Under the pieces are notes generated by a model. It was not told the origin of the DNA, searched no databases, and saw only the letters and a program-made list of their open reading frames with translations. Below are positions 24,501 through 61,581 of a DNA stretch of 62,000 nucleotides, piece after piece. Each line of letters begins with the position of its first letter. Position 1 is the first letter of the stretch. This DNA is from Glandiceps talaboti (taxonomy: Eukaryota; Hemichordata; Enteropneusta; Spengelidae): the NCBI RefSeq assembly GCF_964340395.1, contig NC_135556.1:21052723-21114722 (forward strand). The letters are read 5' to 3'. Position numbers and translations under genes: made by a program.

Positions 24501-24969
24501 GATTATGTCCTTATATTTGTAAGTTTCCTAAAAATCACACTTTCATAAATTCTAATAAAAATTCACAATGCAAAATATCAACATTTAGACAATATACACA
24601 CAATGTGTGTCTTGTATGATGCACACATTTTGCTAGGTTTTTTCCTCAGATTGCTCATTAATTATGCAGATTATTGCAGTGTTGTATTCGTTGCAACAAA
24701 AGAGTTGATATCCTATAGAGGTGATATTAGACGTCTGAGAACAGAATCTTTTTTTCAGTCTGAGATTTGTAACATGAGGACTCTCAGATTCAGTAAACTG
24801 AATCACTACATATTCTGTACCGAGGTTTGTTATCAGACAACGCTCTGTTATACACATTCTTTACAAGTTCCTTACCTTGACTTAAGATCCCGCTGACACA
24901 CAGACAGGTAAGCAAAAAGTATATACCCTGCTTGATGTACGTTCTCCGGTATTCCACACAGAAAGCCAT
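18359..24969 (-). CDS. Gene B: pentraxin-domain transmembrane mucin (4 exons, 979 aa)
   Basis: Exons: 24969-24876, 22347-21691, 20897-18891, 18540-18359; all introns are phase 1 and the total is exactly 980 codons. The protein has a signal peptide (1-31), one pentraxin/LamG-like domain (32-250), a 669-residue Ser/Thr/Pro-rich stalk (251-919) and one membrane helix (about 938-960) with a tail of about 19 residues ending EYRFVI. This is the layout of a cell-surface mucin with a ligand-binding head. It is the simplest member of the three-gene family and lies head to tail between genes A and C. The first intron holds a 14 bp minisatellite and a dispersed repeat. I do not recognise a named orthologue. 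Confidence 0.88.
18727..18813. repeat. (TATG)n microsatellite in gene B intron 3
   Basis: About 21 copies of TATG/CATA, 60 bases from the end of the mucin exon. Confidence 0.97.
18891..20897 (-). CDS. Gene B exon 3: mucin-like Ser/Thr stalk
   Basis: One 2007 bp exon of 669 codons, overwhelmingly Ser, Thr, Pro and basic residues without an exact tandem repeat, which is typical of an O-glycosylated stalk. There are no cysteines in the parts I checked. Unlike gene C it is not built on the 24 bp repeat, so it is either old and diverged or of separate origin. Acceptor ATGAAG, donor GTACGT. Confidence 0.9.
21691..22347 (-). CDS. Gene B exon 2: pentraxin/LamG-like domain
   Basis: 219 codons beginning ELQCSGGYL. 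The pentraxin blocks FTLCFW, WHHVCIAW and VGDIAYLNMW are clear, and the two core cysteines are present. The acidic calcium-loop residues of classical pentraxins are not recognisable (IGQRKDFFDF at that place), so calcium-dependent binding is doubtful. CLSNGCGDLISW closes the domain. Donor ACA/GTAAGT. Confidence 0.92.
22547..22990. repeat. 14-bp minisatellite in gene B intron 1
   Basis: About thirty copies of CACTGTTAATTGTT with recurrent variants (GATT for AATT; GCT, GAT and GTA in place of GTT). Copies degenerate at both ends. It lies 200 bases upstream of the pentraxin exon. Confidence 0.92.
23776..24005. repeat. Dispersed repeat, copy 2
   Basis: Second copy of the element at 7841-8130, in the same orientation, within gene B intron 1. 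Confidence 0.6.
24876..24969 (-). CDS. Gene B exon 1: signal peptide
   Basis: 31 codons from ATGG: a basic N-region (EYRRTYIKQ), a hydrophobic core (GIYFLLTCLCVSGIL), then SQ and a phase-1 GTAAGG donor. The Gln ending matches exon 1 of genes A and C. Confidence 0.85.
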
Positions 24970-27900
24970 GTCGTGGAAACTCCGTCCCTATTTGTACTGA
25001 GAAATCGTTACTAAGTAATTCTAAATCTTCTGTTTAGTGTTAGAGCCTTCAGTGAGATAAACACACACACGACCCCTAGGAGTTGAATTATGACAAAGTA
25101 CGCTCTTGTCCATACTTTTGCAGCCTCGACACCCAAATACCTAGCCAGGGAAACAGCGTACCTAGAACTCGTTGTCTACTGTACCAGTCGTCTTTCTTGA
25201 TATATTATTGGGTCAAAAACAACAACACCCAATTAGTCATACTGGTGAATTATATAACGCCTAGTGTTAGGATAAAAACACACGACTATAGCTTGATACA
25301 AATGTCCAATATCAAATACATACAGTAATTTTGAAAAGATTACAATTGAAATGAAATAATCTTTTTATACATCCCTTTATATGGAGTACATTGTCATTAA
25401 ATAGTCACCGTTCAGGTTCTCCCACTCCAAATATATTTTAAACGGTATCAGTCACAGGATTTCTTTTAGAGGCACGGTGTATAACTTTGCTTCAGTCCCC
25501 CACCCCACCCCACCCACCCCTTCAAATCAGCTACAATAACGTGTCAACAAACATACATATGTAGAAGATACCATCCACGTGGTCTCTGAGTCTTTGTAAC
25601 AGACTTAGGCCAATGTCTAACAATTGAATCCTATCACATTTATTTTGTATCTGAAAGTACAGCCACGGTCAGTCCTACAAATCACATCTGTGTGAAGGCC
25701 AGAATGTAACAACTTTATAGCGCCAACATCGATGGTTTTATTGAAACAATCAGACCAAGAATAGCATTCAAACAAGGAAACAGTTAACGGCTGAATATGG
25801 TGAAAAGCTTTATTCAACTTATTCATTGAACAGAGTGAATGCAAAATGTGCAAAAGAACTCTATATATAACACTTCATTACCGCCCATTTCTTTCCCATC
25901 TTCAGTATAATACACAAATATCTTCCAGCTTAAAAGAGAAATAAGCAAATAAACAACACGTATTTATTTAAAGCTAAATAACTTATTTTGGCAACGTCCT
26001 TTACGTTTTAATTAGGTTAACTAGACAAAAACTCGTGGTTTCTAAATATGCATCTAGAATAACCAAGGCATTATGACTACGATTCGGATATCCATCTTTC
26101 CCTGAAATGCCTTGAAGGAAAGCCATTGATCACTGGAACTAATCTTAGCTTGTCCTTAAACGGTTACAACCTGTCGTTATCCAGCAGCAAATTGACCAGT
26201 CACAGAGTTTCTGTTACACTCAATACTTTTCCAACATGGATGCCTCCGTCATCGAATTGAACATAACAGCTGTTGAAAAGTTCTTCGGCATTTAAGGACG
26301 TTGACACATCTTCAGTTGGAAGGACGTGTTGTGATAAGACATTCGTAGTGGGGCGTCAATTTGCCACCGTAAACACAACAACACACCCCATTGGTAATTG
26401 AGTTGTCGCAGCCAATCAGGATAGAGGGCGATCTAACATTTTCTCCAAGGCAGTTGACGGAGACTTATAATAGTTCGTATATATACATAATGCATTGATT
26501 CAAAAAGATGCTAGATGTGTTGACGAATCGATTCGCGTGATTGTCGCGGCGAAAATTATATCTGCTAAAATCTGCTTGGATGTTTCCTCCACTGCCCAGC
26601 TGGTATTGATTATAATTGGAAAATGGCTAAAGATGTATAAACAATGGAATTAGAAAAAATATTACCAGTGATGAACACTCGATTACTTTGTGCGCAATCA
26701 CGGGAGATTTCGGGAGATCTAAACCAATCCTAAATAGCGTGACTAGCTTGCTTGACAGACAGACAGACAGACAGACAGACTACAGTATGGAGAAATGTCC
26801 TGTTTGCTGCTACACACGTGCAAAATGAACTCATTCGTAACTTTAAAAAGTTAGCGATAGGAACTGTTTACAGTTATTTCAGTGTTTTTTGTAAATATAG
26901 ATACAGGTGTAGACTATCACGGCCTTGCCACCAGTTTTTAAAAACAGAATGCACTGGCCCTGATATGTTTTCTTAATATAGTAAGAATCAACCCAAATTA
27001 GCTAGAATCATATATTTCTCTGCTTCTCCGCCATGCTAATGCCTCTGATCAACATGTAACATATTCAAAATCTAATGTATATGTACGTATACAAAAACTA
27101 CACACTCATATGTACGTAAAAAGGGACGTGTCTACACACATTTGTTGTAGACATAGACACTACGGTGAATGTTTTTTGTTTGGAAGTCGCAGTTTATGTA
27201 ACCGTTTGTATTCCGCTGGGTTGAGGTGATCTCCGTGCATCCCCTCTACCGTTAGGTTATAGTTTTATTGGATGAAAATCATTTTTTTAGTGTGTTCTTC
27301 TATCAAAATATTTTATGCACGATTCACTTGTAGTGTGTACTGCTTCCTTTCATTTGGCATCCATCTACTGTCAATCATCATTTGAATAGCCCTCTGAAAT
27401 TAAACAGATAATAATTAAGTTCCGAGGACATCCTATCCATTATTTAATCATGGGCAATTTTGTCTTTAATATCCCAACCTCGTACATTAAAGTAGATGAT
27501 ATTTAGTACTTAATAATGGATTAATGGGGGTCGTATCAATACTATATTGGGGTTCCTATGATGTAATATCATGTAATTAATAGTTGAGTTGGGAAATTTT
27601 AAGAGAAGTGGTATACATGATGGATCAAAACAGATTATAAGTGCTAAACGTTCGGAACAATTTTAATGACATCATCAATCATGTTTTGCTATTCGAACTG
27701 TATTGTATTTCTTTGTCATTTCAGTTATTTCAAATATATTTATTCGTATATCATTTAAACGTCATATATTTTATATTTAACTTAGGATGCTCCTCGTAAA
27801 TAAACTATTTAAACTTTTGCTGTTACTTTGTTCAAGATAACTCCAACCTATTCTCAGTTACAATCAAGAAAAGACCTCAGGGATCACCGTGCAAAGTTTT

Positions 27901-28194
27901 CAAATAGCGTTCAACATGATATCAAAAGTTAGTCTTTTTAAAATCCAATATGGCCACTAAATGCTGTGTTAACTCTATGGAAAAAAATAAATGATTCAAG
28001 TTACAAAAATATGGTGAACATCCCAATTTTTTTTTTTCATTTTTCCAAAAGGACCAGGAACAAACTTTCATAAGTCAATGTTTGGAGAGAATTGAAAAAA
28101 TGATTTTCATGAAAATATGTCCCTGATATTCCTCCTTATCACTTAAAACAACTGAAGAATAGAAACACAACCTACTCAATTTCACTGCAGGTTT
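24970..28194. other. Intergenic region between genes B and C
   Basis: No gene recognised. It should contain the promoter of gene B and the 3' end of gene C. A short ACAG repeat lies at 26755-26780. The rest is AT-rich without an open frame of any consequence. Confidence 0.6.
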
Positions 28195-42376
<14,182 letters not shown>

Positions 42377-43019
42377 GGTAACAGGGTGTACCATCCTGTA
42401 CACATCAACGCTGTTTATATAACCGTTGAAAGATACGTGAAAAAGCTTACGAAGTGTCTCGGCTGCATCAAAATTTCAAACCCCAAATAACAGTTTTACT
42501 TTTTAAGAATGCAAGTCAGGGAGTGGTGGCGAAAATATTTCCCTGTATTTTACGTACGCACACGTACACAACATATTTATTTCGCCCATTATCGTAAACA
42601 GGTTCATTTGATCCGCGAGTTTAGTGAGGAAAGATACTGTGTGTATGTGTTGGCATGTTATGTATTGGGTAACGCATTGCTCCAATAATGATGCGTGTAA
42701 AGAGTCAAACAGAACGATGTCCAGACAGTAATATGTAATGATAGAACACACTGGTACACTCATCAACATATAAATCACATGTTTACGAGCGAGACATTAG
42801 AAGTAATTGGATATGAGATCCTTATCAATACTGATCAGTCATCCCCACCGTGAGTGACACAATAGCTGCAAAAACACAGTCAGGTACTATATGTAAGACA
42901 TACACCGAGCAACTGAAGTTTTGATGTAGTCACACACGCTTATTCAACATCCACATATTAAAATAAGCATAACAAAGAAATGCAAAGACATTCACAAGAA
43001 GCCACAGCTCAACTTCCCA

Positions 43020-43400
43020 TAGAAAAAGTAAATTTATTACGAACCAAAACTTTAATGTTCACTTCAAAATCAAAACCTTTCTGCAACCAACATAGAAACT
43101 TTAAGTTGCAAACGAAAGAAAAAGTTAATGTTTGTCACAAAATCAAAGCTTTGTGGACTAAAAAAGTGTAGAAACCACAACTTTATAAGAAACCAAAACG
43201 TACATGTATCCCTCAAAAATCAAATATAGAAACCACAACTTTATAAGGAACCAAAACTTACACATATGCCTCAAAATCAAAACTTAACCAGTGCAAACAA
43301 TATTATATAGAAAAAGTAAGATTATAACGAACCAAAACTTTGCTTACCTGAAAATCAATGCTTGCAGGCAACAACAAATTTTGAGACCAAACGAAACCGA
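43020..43400. repeat. A-rich degenerate tandem repeat
   Basis: Recurring units of about 55-58 bases containing GAAACCACAACTTTATAAG, GAACCAAAACTT and CTCAAAATCAAAAC; at least four recognisable copies with increasing decay at the ends. Confidence 0.55.
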
Positions 43401-44245
43401 AAATTCACTCAATTACGCTTACAAGTAGAGTTATAGTTTTAGATTCCAGACACAACAACTAATTGACTGAAAGCATGTTTATTTGTAGCAAACTATTGAA
43501 GGTTTTGAAAACCAATGGGGGAATTATGAACGTTCACATGTACAAGCACTGTACATGATTTTACCGTCCTGAGGCATGTAGCGACCCCATAACACAAGTC
43601 AATCAAATTGAGGACAGACACTTTATAATTGTAACAAACAATTTCAGTAGTAAGGCATTATTTTACATGGACCACCACACATTTTAGGCAAACTGGCGGT
43701 AATAGAAATAAAATACACAAGATTTAACACAAACGGAAACAAAAATGAGGAGGTAGAGCTAGCGGTGGTACAGTTGGCAGTAATCTAGTTCCTATACGGT
43801 ATCGTTACGATCTACACCTATAGTCAAAGTCGTTCCTAGGGAAGTACTGAGATGCATGACATGCAATTTCAAATTCACCCATAGCCACCCACTAACACAA
43901 CGTCTTTGTTAATTAATCACAAAATTCTAACCAATAACACAGTCTCTCATAAAGTTAGTGTTTATTGGGGCAGTTATGTAATGTCCAAATATGGTATATT
44001 TGTCAGCTCAGGATGCACTGTTTACGTTGCCATAACAGTTGGGGTTCACTGATTGGATGGACAAAGTGTTGTGCTGATTGAGGGACTTTGACGAGATGTG
44101 GTTTAGTTAGAGACAACGTTGGCATCCAGACTAAGTTGGCAGACGTGGATGTACAGTGTGGTCATGATGCAATGGGGTATTTCCATGATAAGGGTTCAGT
44201 AGTGTTCCTTGATGTTGTGAAAGCTATGTATGTCTTAGTACCAGA

Positions 44246-44253
44246 CTGTGTGT

Positions 44254-44307
<54 letters not shown>
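44246..44307. repeat. (TG)n microsatellite
   Basis: About 30 TG dinucleotides with one TATG interruption. Confidence 0.97.
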
Positions 44308-44308
<1 letters not shown>

Positions 44309-44453
44309 GCTATTGTGTTACTCAGTGGTGATGACTGGTCAACATTGATAAGGATCTCATGTCCAATTACTTCTAATGTTGTATAAGGGGAAGGTATTAC
44401 GATATCTATACAGTACCAATATTGGTGTATGGCCACAGTAGCACAACGCAATG

Positions 44454-44549
44454 CAACACAACACAACACAGCGCAGTTCAACACTACGCAACGCAACACA
44501 ACACAACACAACACAACACAACACAACACAACACAACACAACACAACAC
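44454..44549. repeat. (AACAC)n microsatellite
   Basis: Pentanucleotide tract, with a degenerate left half and a perfect right half; same motif as 9068-9144. Confidence 0.95.
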
Positions 44550-45038
44550 CAATATCCAAATTCGATGATTCACTCATGGTTCAAAGTGTGAACATTCATA
44601 CAGCGTGTACCACATAAAAGGGAACAATGAATTGGTCTAAACGTCGACAAATGTCTATAATAATTGCTATACAGTTTTATCACGTCTTAGTCATATTTTA
44701 TCACGTGCCATCAGGGCAGCATCTCACGGATCATTTACGTTTCAAATGACACTAAATTGTCAATACGACCACAAAATACTAATTTACGGCCCTTAAAACC
44801 AATCATAAACCATGTTCTCGTTTATTCCCAGTCACAGTGAACTTAAAAGTCATTGAATTACAATTCTGTACACATTGCTAAGAATAACGAAGTGCCACTA
44901 GTACATGTGTATCAGCTTCAAATGTATTGCTTAGTACCAATCAAGAATATAATCACGTTGTAGCAAAATATACATTCTAAATGGAAAATTGCACTGTAGT
45001 GACTGTACATTTTATGACATAATAGATGATTATTGTTC

Positions 45039-45273
45039 GGGACTGGACACAAATTACAGGTGGAGGGCGGTGGTTTTTCGGAGAGGGCCACACCTTTCCA
45101 TGCACGTGGGGAGGGTCACTATTTGTGTGTGTAGTGAATGTTTTCCGATGGCAGAGGAGGATTGTATCCGTAACGTTTGTGCATTTACTTGGAGGGTAAA
45201 CGTAAATCTTTTACACGTACTGAACTTTTGAAAAATCTCGGGGCCCCTCCCTCTGTAATTTGTGTTCAGTCCC
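45039..45273. mobile_element. 235-bp inverted-repeat element (MITE-like)
   Basis: Starts GGGACTGGACACAAATTACA and ends with its inverse TGTAATTTGTGTTCAGTCCC; arms of about 30 bases with GGAGGG and CCCTCC at their inner ends. No convincing target duplication; non-coding. Confidence 0.7.
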
Positions 45274-47049
45274 TTAACGTTAACATCACAACTTAATGGT
45301 AGATAATAGAAATCCATAGCATCTGTCCTTGAGATGTCAGTGAGTTTTGAATATAGCTTTTGAACCAGAACTTTTACGATTGAGGATAGTAAATCAATAG
45401 TCTGTGGGAAATGCATATCATCAAAGTGTGCCGTAAAAGACTTGGGGGTTGAATACTTACTATATTTAACCAGTGTGTAGACGAGTATAAAAATATCGTG
45501 TTACCAAATGTCACTAAATTAATAACGTAATAAAAATGCAGTTTTGTGAAGTGAATGGTATTGATAAGTTTTCTCTTCTTTTTCTGCAAATTTGACGAAG
45601 TTGTACATTGTGCGGCATGCGACGAGTAAATTGTCACCTCATACAAGTAATAAGTCTGCAGCTAGACTTGCGTCGAACTAGTTGTCCCGTCCACAGTGTG
45701 GTTAATATCGTGTATTTGTGTAAAGTGAAGATGTTTGCGCCATATTTATTCAGTGTCTCAGTATATTATCGCGAGATAGTGTGAGAATTTTTTTTTTTTA
45801 AAAACAAAAAAACGTTAGCCCTTGATCTGAATTGCGGAGCAACTACTTCCATTGGCTGAAATTGAATAAACCTCCAGGGTAATGGGCGTCTTCTACTACC
45901 CCAGCCTCGTAGCCAAACTATAAGTATTAAAATGTCGATCGCCAAAACGTCATTCAGTCGAATCTATAAAATAAACTATGCATTACATTAAAAAATTAGA
46001 ATACTTTTCGCCGAAAATGACACAATTAGATATACCACACTGTCCTTATGACAAAACATAGTACCTGTATTAGTAATGGAAAAATATACAGTATATTTAG
46101 AACTATCACAAGGGCTGTGAACCAAAGAGGTTACTTTTTCTTAGGAGGGGAGTACAAATCACTTGAGTCGAGCTGCTCCTGTATTTTTGAGAAGCCTGTC
46201 TCATTGACGTTTCTGTCTTAACATCGAAACATAAATAAGATACTTTACCATTAAAAACCCTTGATTTGGTCAACAAACTTCAAAATAAGTCAAAGTTATC
46301 AAGAACTGGTTCTCTGACATTAGCAACAGATATGAGTTGCATGTAAGTATTTCACTTCCATTGTAATTTATATCGTTTATGCGTTACAAAGACGGCGACC
46401 AATACACTCATACCTACGCACATCATGCACAAACATACATGCTCCTCTCAAAGTGTATACTGAAATCCCACGATTCTAAATTGGTATTTAAAGGGACACA
46501 AGCCGTGTTTAAACGTGTTTACGCAGTGTTTTTACTGCCCATTTAAAAGGTACTCACATAATTGCACCTACTTAACCACCACTTGCAATTGTCTGAACTC
46601 AAACCTGGTACATGTACTAAGATATATCTCATAAACAATCCGGTGACGTAATTTATCATACGTATCAAAAAATGTTCAAGAAATTCCTGCTATGCAATGA
46701 ACTGTTCTAACAATGCCAGCAGACAATCGTAATGTTACAGAAGACATGCATCAACATTAACATTTTACTGGAATGTGATTTTATTTTAAGTATTTTCACT
46801 TGAGCAAAAATTTGATAAACTCAGCATCTGCAACTTTAAATTTATAGTTTCATGGGGTTTGCGAGCCATTTCAATCATTCGCTATTAAGTACTATGACCA
46901 CTGGCCTGCTTATGTATAGACATTTACAATTGTCATATCAGACGCTAAAAAGGTTAAAGTTATCCAGATGTCTAGATATCTATATGAATAAATACATAAA
47001 TTATAAGGAATACATGATAAATAGCTCTGGAGCGTAAAGTAAACATAAC

Positions 47050-47120
47050 TAAATACATAAATAACTCGAAATGCTAAATAAAGAAGACACGTGGTGAGAT
47101 TTGTCAGTGTGTACATGTCA
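47050..47120. repeat. Dispersed repeat shared with 61927-61990
   Basis: AATAACTCGAAATGCTAAAT, then AAAGA, GACAC, and GAGATTTGTCAGTGTGTACA occur here and at the far right end of the window in the same orientation, with small indels. Confidence 0.7.
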
Positions 47121-47737
47121 TTAAAGTGTGGGTGTCGATAATAAAATGTTGGAATGTATTTCTGTCGTGTCTGTGTACAGGAGACAACAAAGTAAAAATA
47201 TGTATTCATTCTCAAGTATAGTTTCAATGTTTACAAAAATGTTCTATCTTTGTTTTGTATTACATCTCCTGTCACTTTCTTTGTGAAAGTTGTGATCAGA
47301 AATTTTAAATTTAAAAAAGTAAAGTTTTTGTAGATGTGGTATGTCAACATTTGATAAATAGCTCTCCATGCCGAAGGAGGTTTGTAAATGAAGAGTAATT
47401 TATCAGTTTCAGACTGTCATTTGTATTAGTTGCCAATTTTTGAGCGTCAATATCCTCTTACGTCGTTGTGAAGGTATGTAATAAATGCTGCTGTCCCACG
47501 CCCTGTATCTCACTAAAACCATATGTATCGTATGTACATGTAAAAGATATTTGACTGAGGTGGTTCAACTCGGAAGATTGTCTTCAGATTTGCTATTAGT
47601 TGGTATAGGTTTCACTAAAAGGCATAATGTATCTATTGTGGTCTGAGCCCCCTTTGGTCTGATATGTGCAATCAGTACTTGACAATGCGTCTAAAAATGT
47701 TTACTTTCGATACATAGCACTATCTTTCCTAGTCTAT

Positions 47738-47836
47738 CTGCTAGACCTCGGATGTTCTTCCGATACAATACGACACACAACCGAACATCGCTATCGAGGA
47801 TGGAACATCGGACAAGCCCTCACGAACGTCTAGCAG
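47738..47836. mobile_element. Small foldback sequence
   Basis: CTGCTAGAC at the left pairs with GTCTAGCAG at the right about 100 bases away, with a second inverted pair (CGGATGTTC / GAACATC-GGA) inside. No target duplication seen; could be a decayed MITE. Confidence 0.4.
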
Positions 47837-49895
47837 CAAGACTATATCTTTCCCCACATACAACCTAGTAGAAGTTCTGTTGCCTGCGTACTTGTATGGA
47901 AAATCTTTCATGTACTACCCGATGTACTATCTTTTGCTTCATTGAATCCCTTATATTCTATATGAAGTCTGATGCGTTCAAGAGTTCTCTATACACGCAA
48001 GGAAATCTATTTTTCGTAAACACCTTAATACTTGCAGAAATGGCTGATGTTCAGCTATTAACTCCACATTACGTTGCGTCAGTGATTGTGTTTTTAGTGT
48101 CAACGTACACCGTACACGCTCTCGAATACAATACACTCAATGATACACAACCCACTTGTAGCCTCAAATCTGTCCCATATACATACCGATGAGGTGACCT
48201 CGAACACGTTCAAGCTTTACTGTAATCATTGTAATTAATCTAAATAAATAGTACATATTAAAGACAGGTGGCCGCATTGCTTTGATATCAAGTCGACACC
48301 AGGGTATTCAATATCTCAGGGTAGGTAATCATAACTATATCGTTACAACAGAACTGGCAACTGCATAACTTCTCAACTCTCTGCGGAGCGTAAATGTACA
48401 ATCCATTGCAGCCTATGATAGCATTTAAGCATTCACAGTTTTGTATTTTACTTTGTACTACGTTAACTAGGTGCAAATGTAGGTCAAAGGTCAATTAGAT
48501 ATATTTTCATAGCATGAGAGTTGTGCTGCTGACTCTCTGATGTTACATCGTACACGTAGTATAAATGATTTGGGACAGAATAATTTGGAAGAAAACGAAT
48601 TAAGTCTGCACACACAGCTCGTACTTTTGATGGTATGGTATGGTATGTATAATTCGTGGTCACTGACAGAAAGATACAATAAGATCCACAAGTAACCCAA
48701 AATCTTCATCATTTTAGCCCTATGTTAATTTTATTCAATTTCAGTCCTACACTATTATGTCAAGACAATACGATATTAAATAACAGTTACTGACAGTGAC
48801 ACACTCAGACACATGGCGGCGCTCTCCCACGTTGAAATGCATCATAACGCCGTCACTTTATACAGGAGACGCTGATCAAATGATTATCACCAGGAGAAAT
48901 CATGCATATATATGTCAGTTTAGTATATACTTTCAATGTATTTTTTAATAGCAGTGAACCCGGCGATTCGTTTTTGATCAAAGTATTCGTTACTAGTCCC
49001 TTTTTACGGTGATATACTGGTGTAGTTTTTTTAATCCATGTATCATTTGATTTCAGGGCCGGTATAAACTGTGATGAAGTCAAACTTGTTTTGAACATTT
49101 CTGAAACGGTTTTCCATGTGCAGGTATCTTCATGATAATGGGGTATACGCATAATACCTATGGACATGTACAACCATGCAATAATCTATCGAGATTACAC
49201 CTGTTGATGATCTCCGTTTGTAATGCATATAATGCTAACCAGGCCATTTATAGTCACGTCCATTTTGCGTGGAGTTTTTGTTTGTTTGTTTGTTTGTTTA
49301 TTTATAACTTACAATCATTTAAACGTGTTCACATACCCAATAAATTAGTACTTCTCAGATACAGTGATTGGTCGCCTAGCATGGACGCTGGGAATTCACA
49401 TTTCGCTGCATTCATAGTTGGAATTATGTTCTCACATTGTTGCTATCACCGTAATGAACTTGGATCAGAGTGATTGTAGAGTGAGAGCAGAGATCCTGTA
49501 TCTATTTTATTTCATTTCATATTTACACTGATTTGAGTGGCCATGGTATACTGACATGTGAAGCAATATAGTACATATACATACATTTACACTTTATGTA
49601 TATGCAGTCGAAGTGTATTGAGCTATATATACTGACCATTCGTGACTCGTCATGGCAATGTAAAACAATAACAAGGAGAGGATACCGAAATAAGAGACAA
49701 TAAATCATCACTTGTTGAAAAATTGAAAGCCGGGCCTTTAAGCCACATATGCATTTTAGACATTGTATACTGCTGATTGGTTAACTTGTTGCCATGGTAC
49801 AGTCAAACAATAACACCTTTGGATACATTGAATGTCAGCGACAGAACGTACTCGTGTTAATGTTATGGTCAGTCATAAAGCTGTAAGCACTGGTA

Positions 49896-50843
49896 AGAAT
49901 TCTTGTTGTTCCTTCATGATAGTGTAATCTTAACTTCATTTCTCAAAGGCTGATAACATGACTTCATGTCACTTAAATGAGGAAGTGGCAATATTTTCAA
50001 TATTATTCATGTTACCGTTACTGATAATTCCAATACACCGAGGTCAAAAAAAACTGACTAGGCTCCCAAATAAAAACCCCGTTAGAAAATGACATTGGTG
50101 GTTTAATTGTTTTGAATTTCAATTCTGTAGCATTTGTACGTGTAGCTAAACGACGGGTATGCGGAATTGTTCTATTTGAGGTGAAAAGGTGACGAAACTA
50201 GTATAACGTAAGCTTAGAGATTGTCGTGTGAGTGTGTTCGTCACGTAAATGTGTAGTAAGTTATGTAAATCTCGTTATATAATTGCTTTTCTCTCATTAG
50301 AACAATTGTGCAGGTAACCTGGACTATCAATGGTTTGAAAAACAACTTAAAAAACGTTTCGATGAATTTAAGATTACACTATCATGAAGGAACAACAAGA
50401 ATTCTTTCCAGTGTTTACAGCTTTATGGCTGATAACATGACTTCATGTCACTTAAATGAGGAAGTGGCAATATTTTCAATATTATTCATGTTACCGTTAC
50501 TGATAATTCCAATACACCGAGGTCAAAAAAAACTGACTAGGCTCCCAAATAAAAACCCCGTTAGAAAATGACATTGGTGGTTTAATTGTTTTGAATTTCA
50601 ATTCTGTAGCATTTGTACGTGTAGCTAAACGACGGGTATGCGGAATTGTTCTATTTGAGGTGAAAAGGTGACGAAACTAGTATAACGTAAGCTTAGAGAT
50701 TGTCGTGTGAGTGTGTTCGTCACGTAAATGTGTAGTAAGTTATGTAAATCTCGTTATATAATTGCTTTTCTCTCATTAGAACAATTGTGTAGGTAACCTG
50801 GACTATCAATGGTTTGAAAAACAACTTAAAAAACGTTTCGATG
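49896..50843. repeat. 417-bp direct repeat; first copy bracketed by a 44-bp inverted repeat
   Basis: 49948-50364 and 50427-50843 are identical except for one base (C at about 50311, T at about 50790). The first copy lies between inverted arms 49896-49939 and 50362-50405 (one mismatch). The end of both copies encodes the start of the endonuclease relic that continues only after copy 2. This is probably a duplication of the 5' end of a retrotransposon, either in the element or at the locus; an assembly error is also possible. Confidence 0.9.
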
Positions 50844-51270
50844 TTATCAATTTTGTTGAAACTTGGGCTGCAAGTGAGCATAAATTTGTTGATGTGATTC
50901 CAGGTTACACTGCATATATATGTTGTAGACAACGAACTACGCAGAAAGGTCGTTTCAGTGGAGGTATTCTCGTACTTGTTAGATCTGATTTCAAAGGTGG
51001 CATTACATAAACTAAATGTGATCTCCAAGATTCTGTTGTTTTTTTCCATCTCAGTAAATGATTCGGGGGGGGGGGGGGTGAGAAAGAGATTCTACTTTGC
51101 GTAACACACATGTTGCACCAGAAGGTGCCACGTATTAGAAGTGTTAATTACAACAATGGAATTGAAAATCTAGAAGATAGACTAGACTTATTGAAATTCA
51201 AGCTATATATTATAATGCAAATCTGGTAATTTATGCAAATCTGGTGATTGCTGGGGATTTCAATGCAAGC
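50784..51270 (+). mobile_element. Non-LTR retrotransposon endonuclease relic
   Basis: The frame from about 50796 reads NLDYQWFEKQLKKRFDVINF, VETWAASEHKFVDVIPGY and GRFSGGILVLVRSDF before a stop, which is the first half of an apurinic-type (APE) endonuclease domain. Further on, after frame breaks, comes VIAGDFNASI (about 51246-51275), the GDFN motif of the same fold. The C-terminal half and all reverse-transcriptase sequence are missing. Broken and inactive. Confidence 0.75.
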
Positions 51271-51733
51271 ATAGACAATAAAGAGGTCCCTCTCTATTGT
51301 CTATGATGCAAACCATAGACCCTCCATAGAGTCTATGTGAAAACTGACTTTATTTCAGACGATGATGTGAAGTTTTTTTAAGGTGTCACCGATTTGTACC
51401 TTTCATGGGGAAGGTTCATATTGGTGATGAAAAGTATGTGTGTGTCTGTATGTATGTATGCATGTCTATCTGTCCAAGAGAACGAAGTGGTTACCATCTG
51501 AATGTCCAGTTCTGACTCTGATTTCAGAAATGTCAGGCTAATTCACTTGCCATAAAGGTCATCATGATGCTATTACAAGTAGTCATTGTTATAAATTATA
51601 AATTAAAGTATTTTGGGGTATGTACATTTGGTTTTTGTTGAAAGAAAAAACTAAATTCAGTAATGAAAACGTTTATAATATTATATTTTTAAATTTGTTC
51701 ATCAACAGAATGAAGTAAATAAAAGACAACACT

Positions 51734-61581
<9,848 letters not shown>

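Larger units (their letters stand above)
42377..51733. other. Spacer between gene C and the lipoxygenase gene
   Basis: Divergent 9.4 kb spacer that should hold both promoters. No gene recognised. Contents: A-rich degenerate tandem repeat about 43020-43400, TG repeat 44246-44307, AACAC repeat 44454-44549, inverted-repeat element 45039-45273, dispersed repeat 47050-47120, small foldback 47738-47836, 417 bp direct repeat 49948-50843 and a retrotransposon endonuclease relic 50784-51270. Confidence 0.7.

Noticed and set aside
47896-48192. 98-codon plus-strand frame with a hydrophobic segment
   Set aside because: No splice or start support and no recognisable family.
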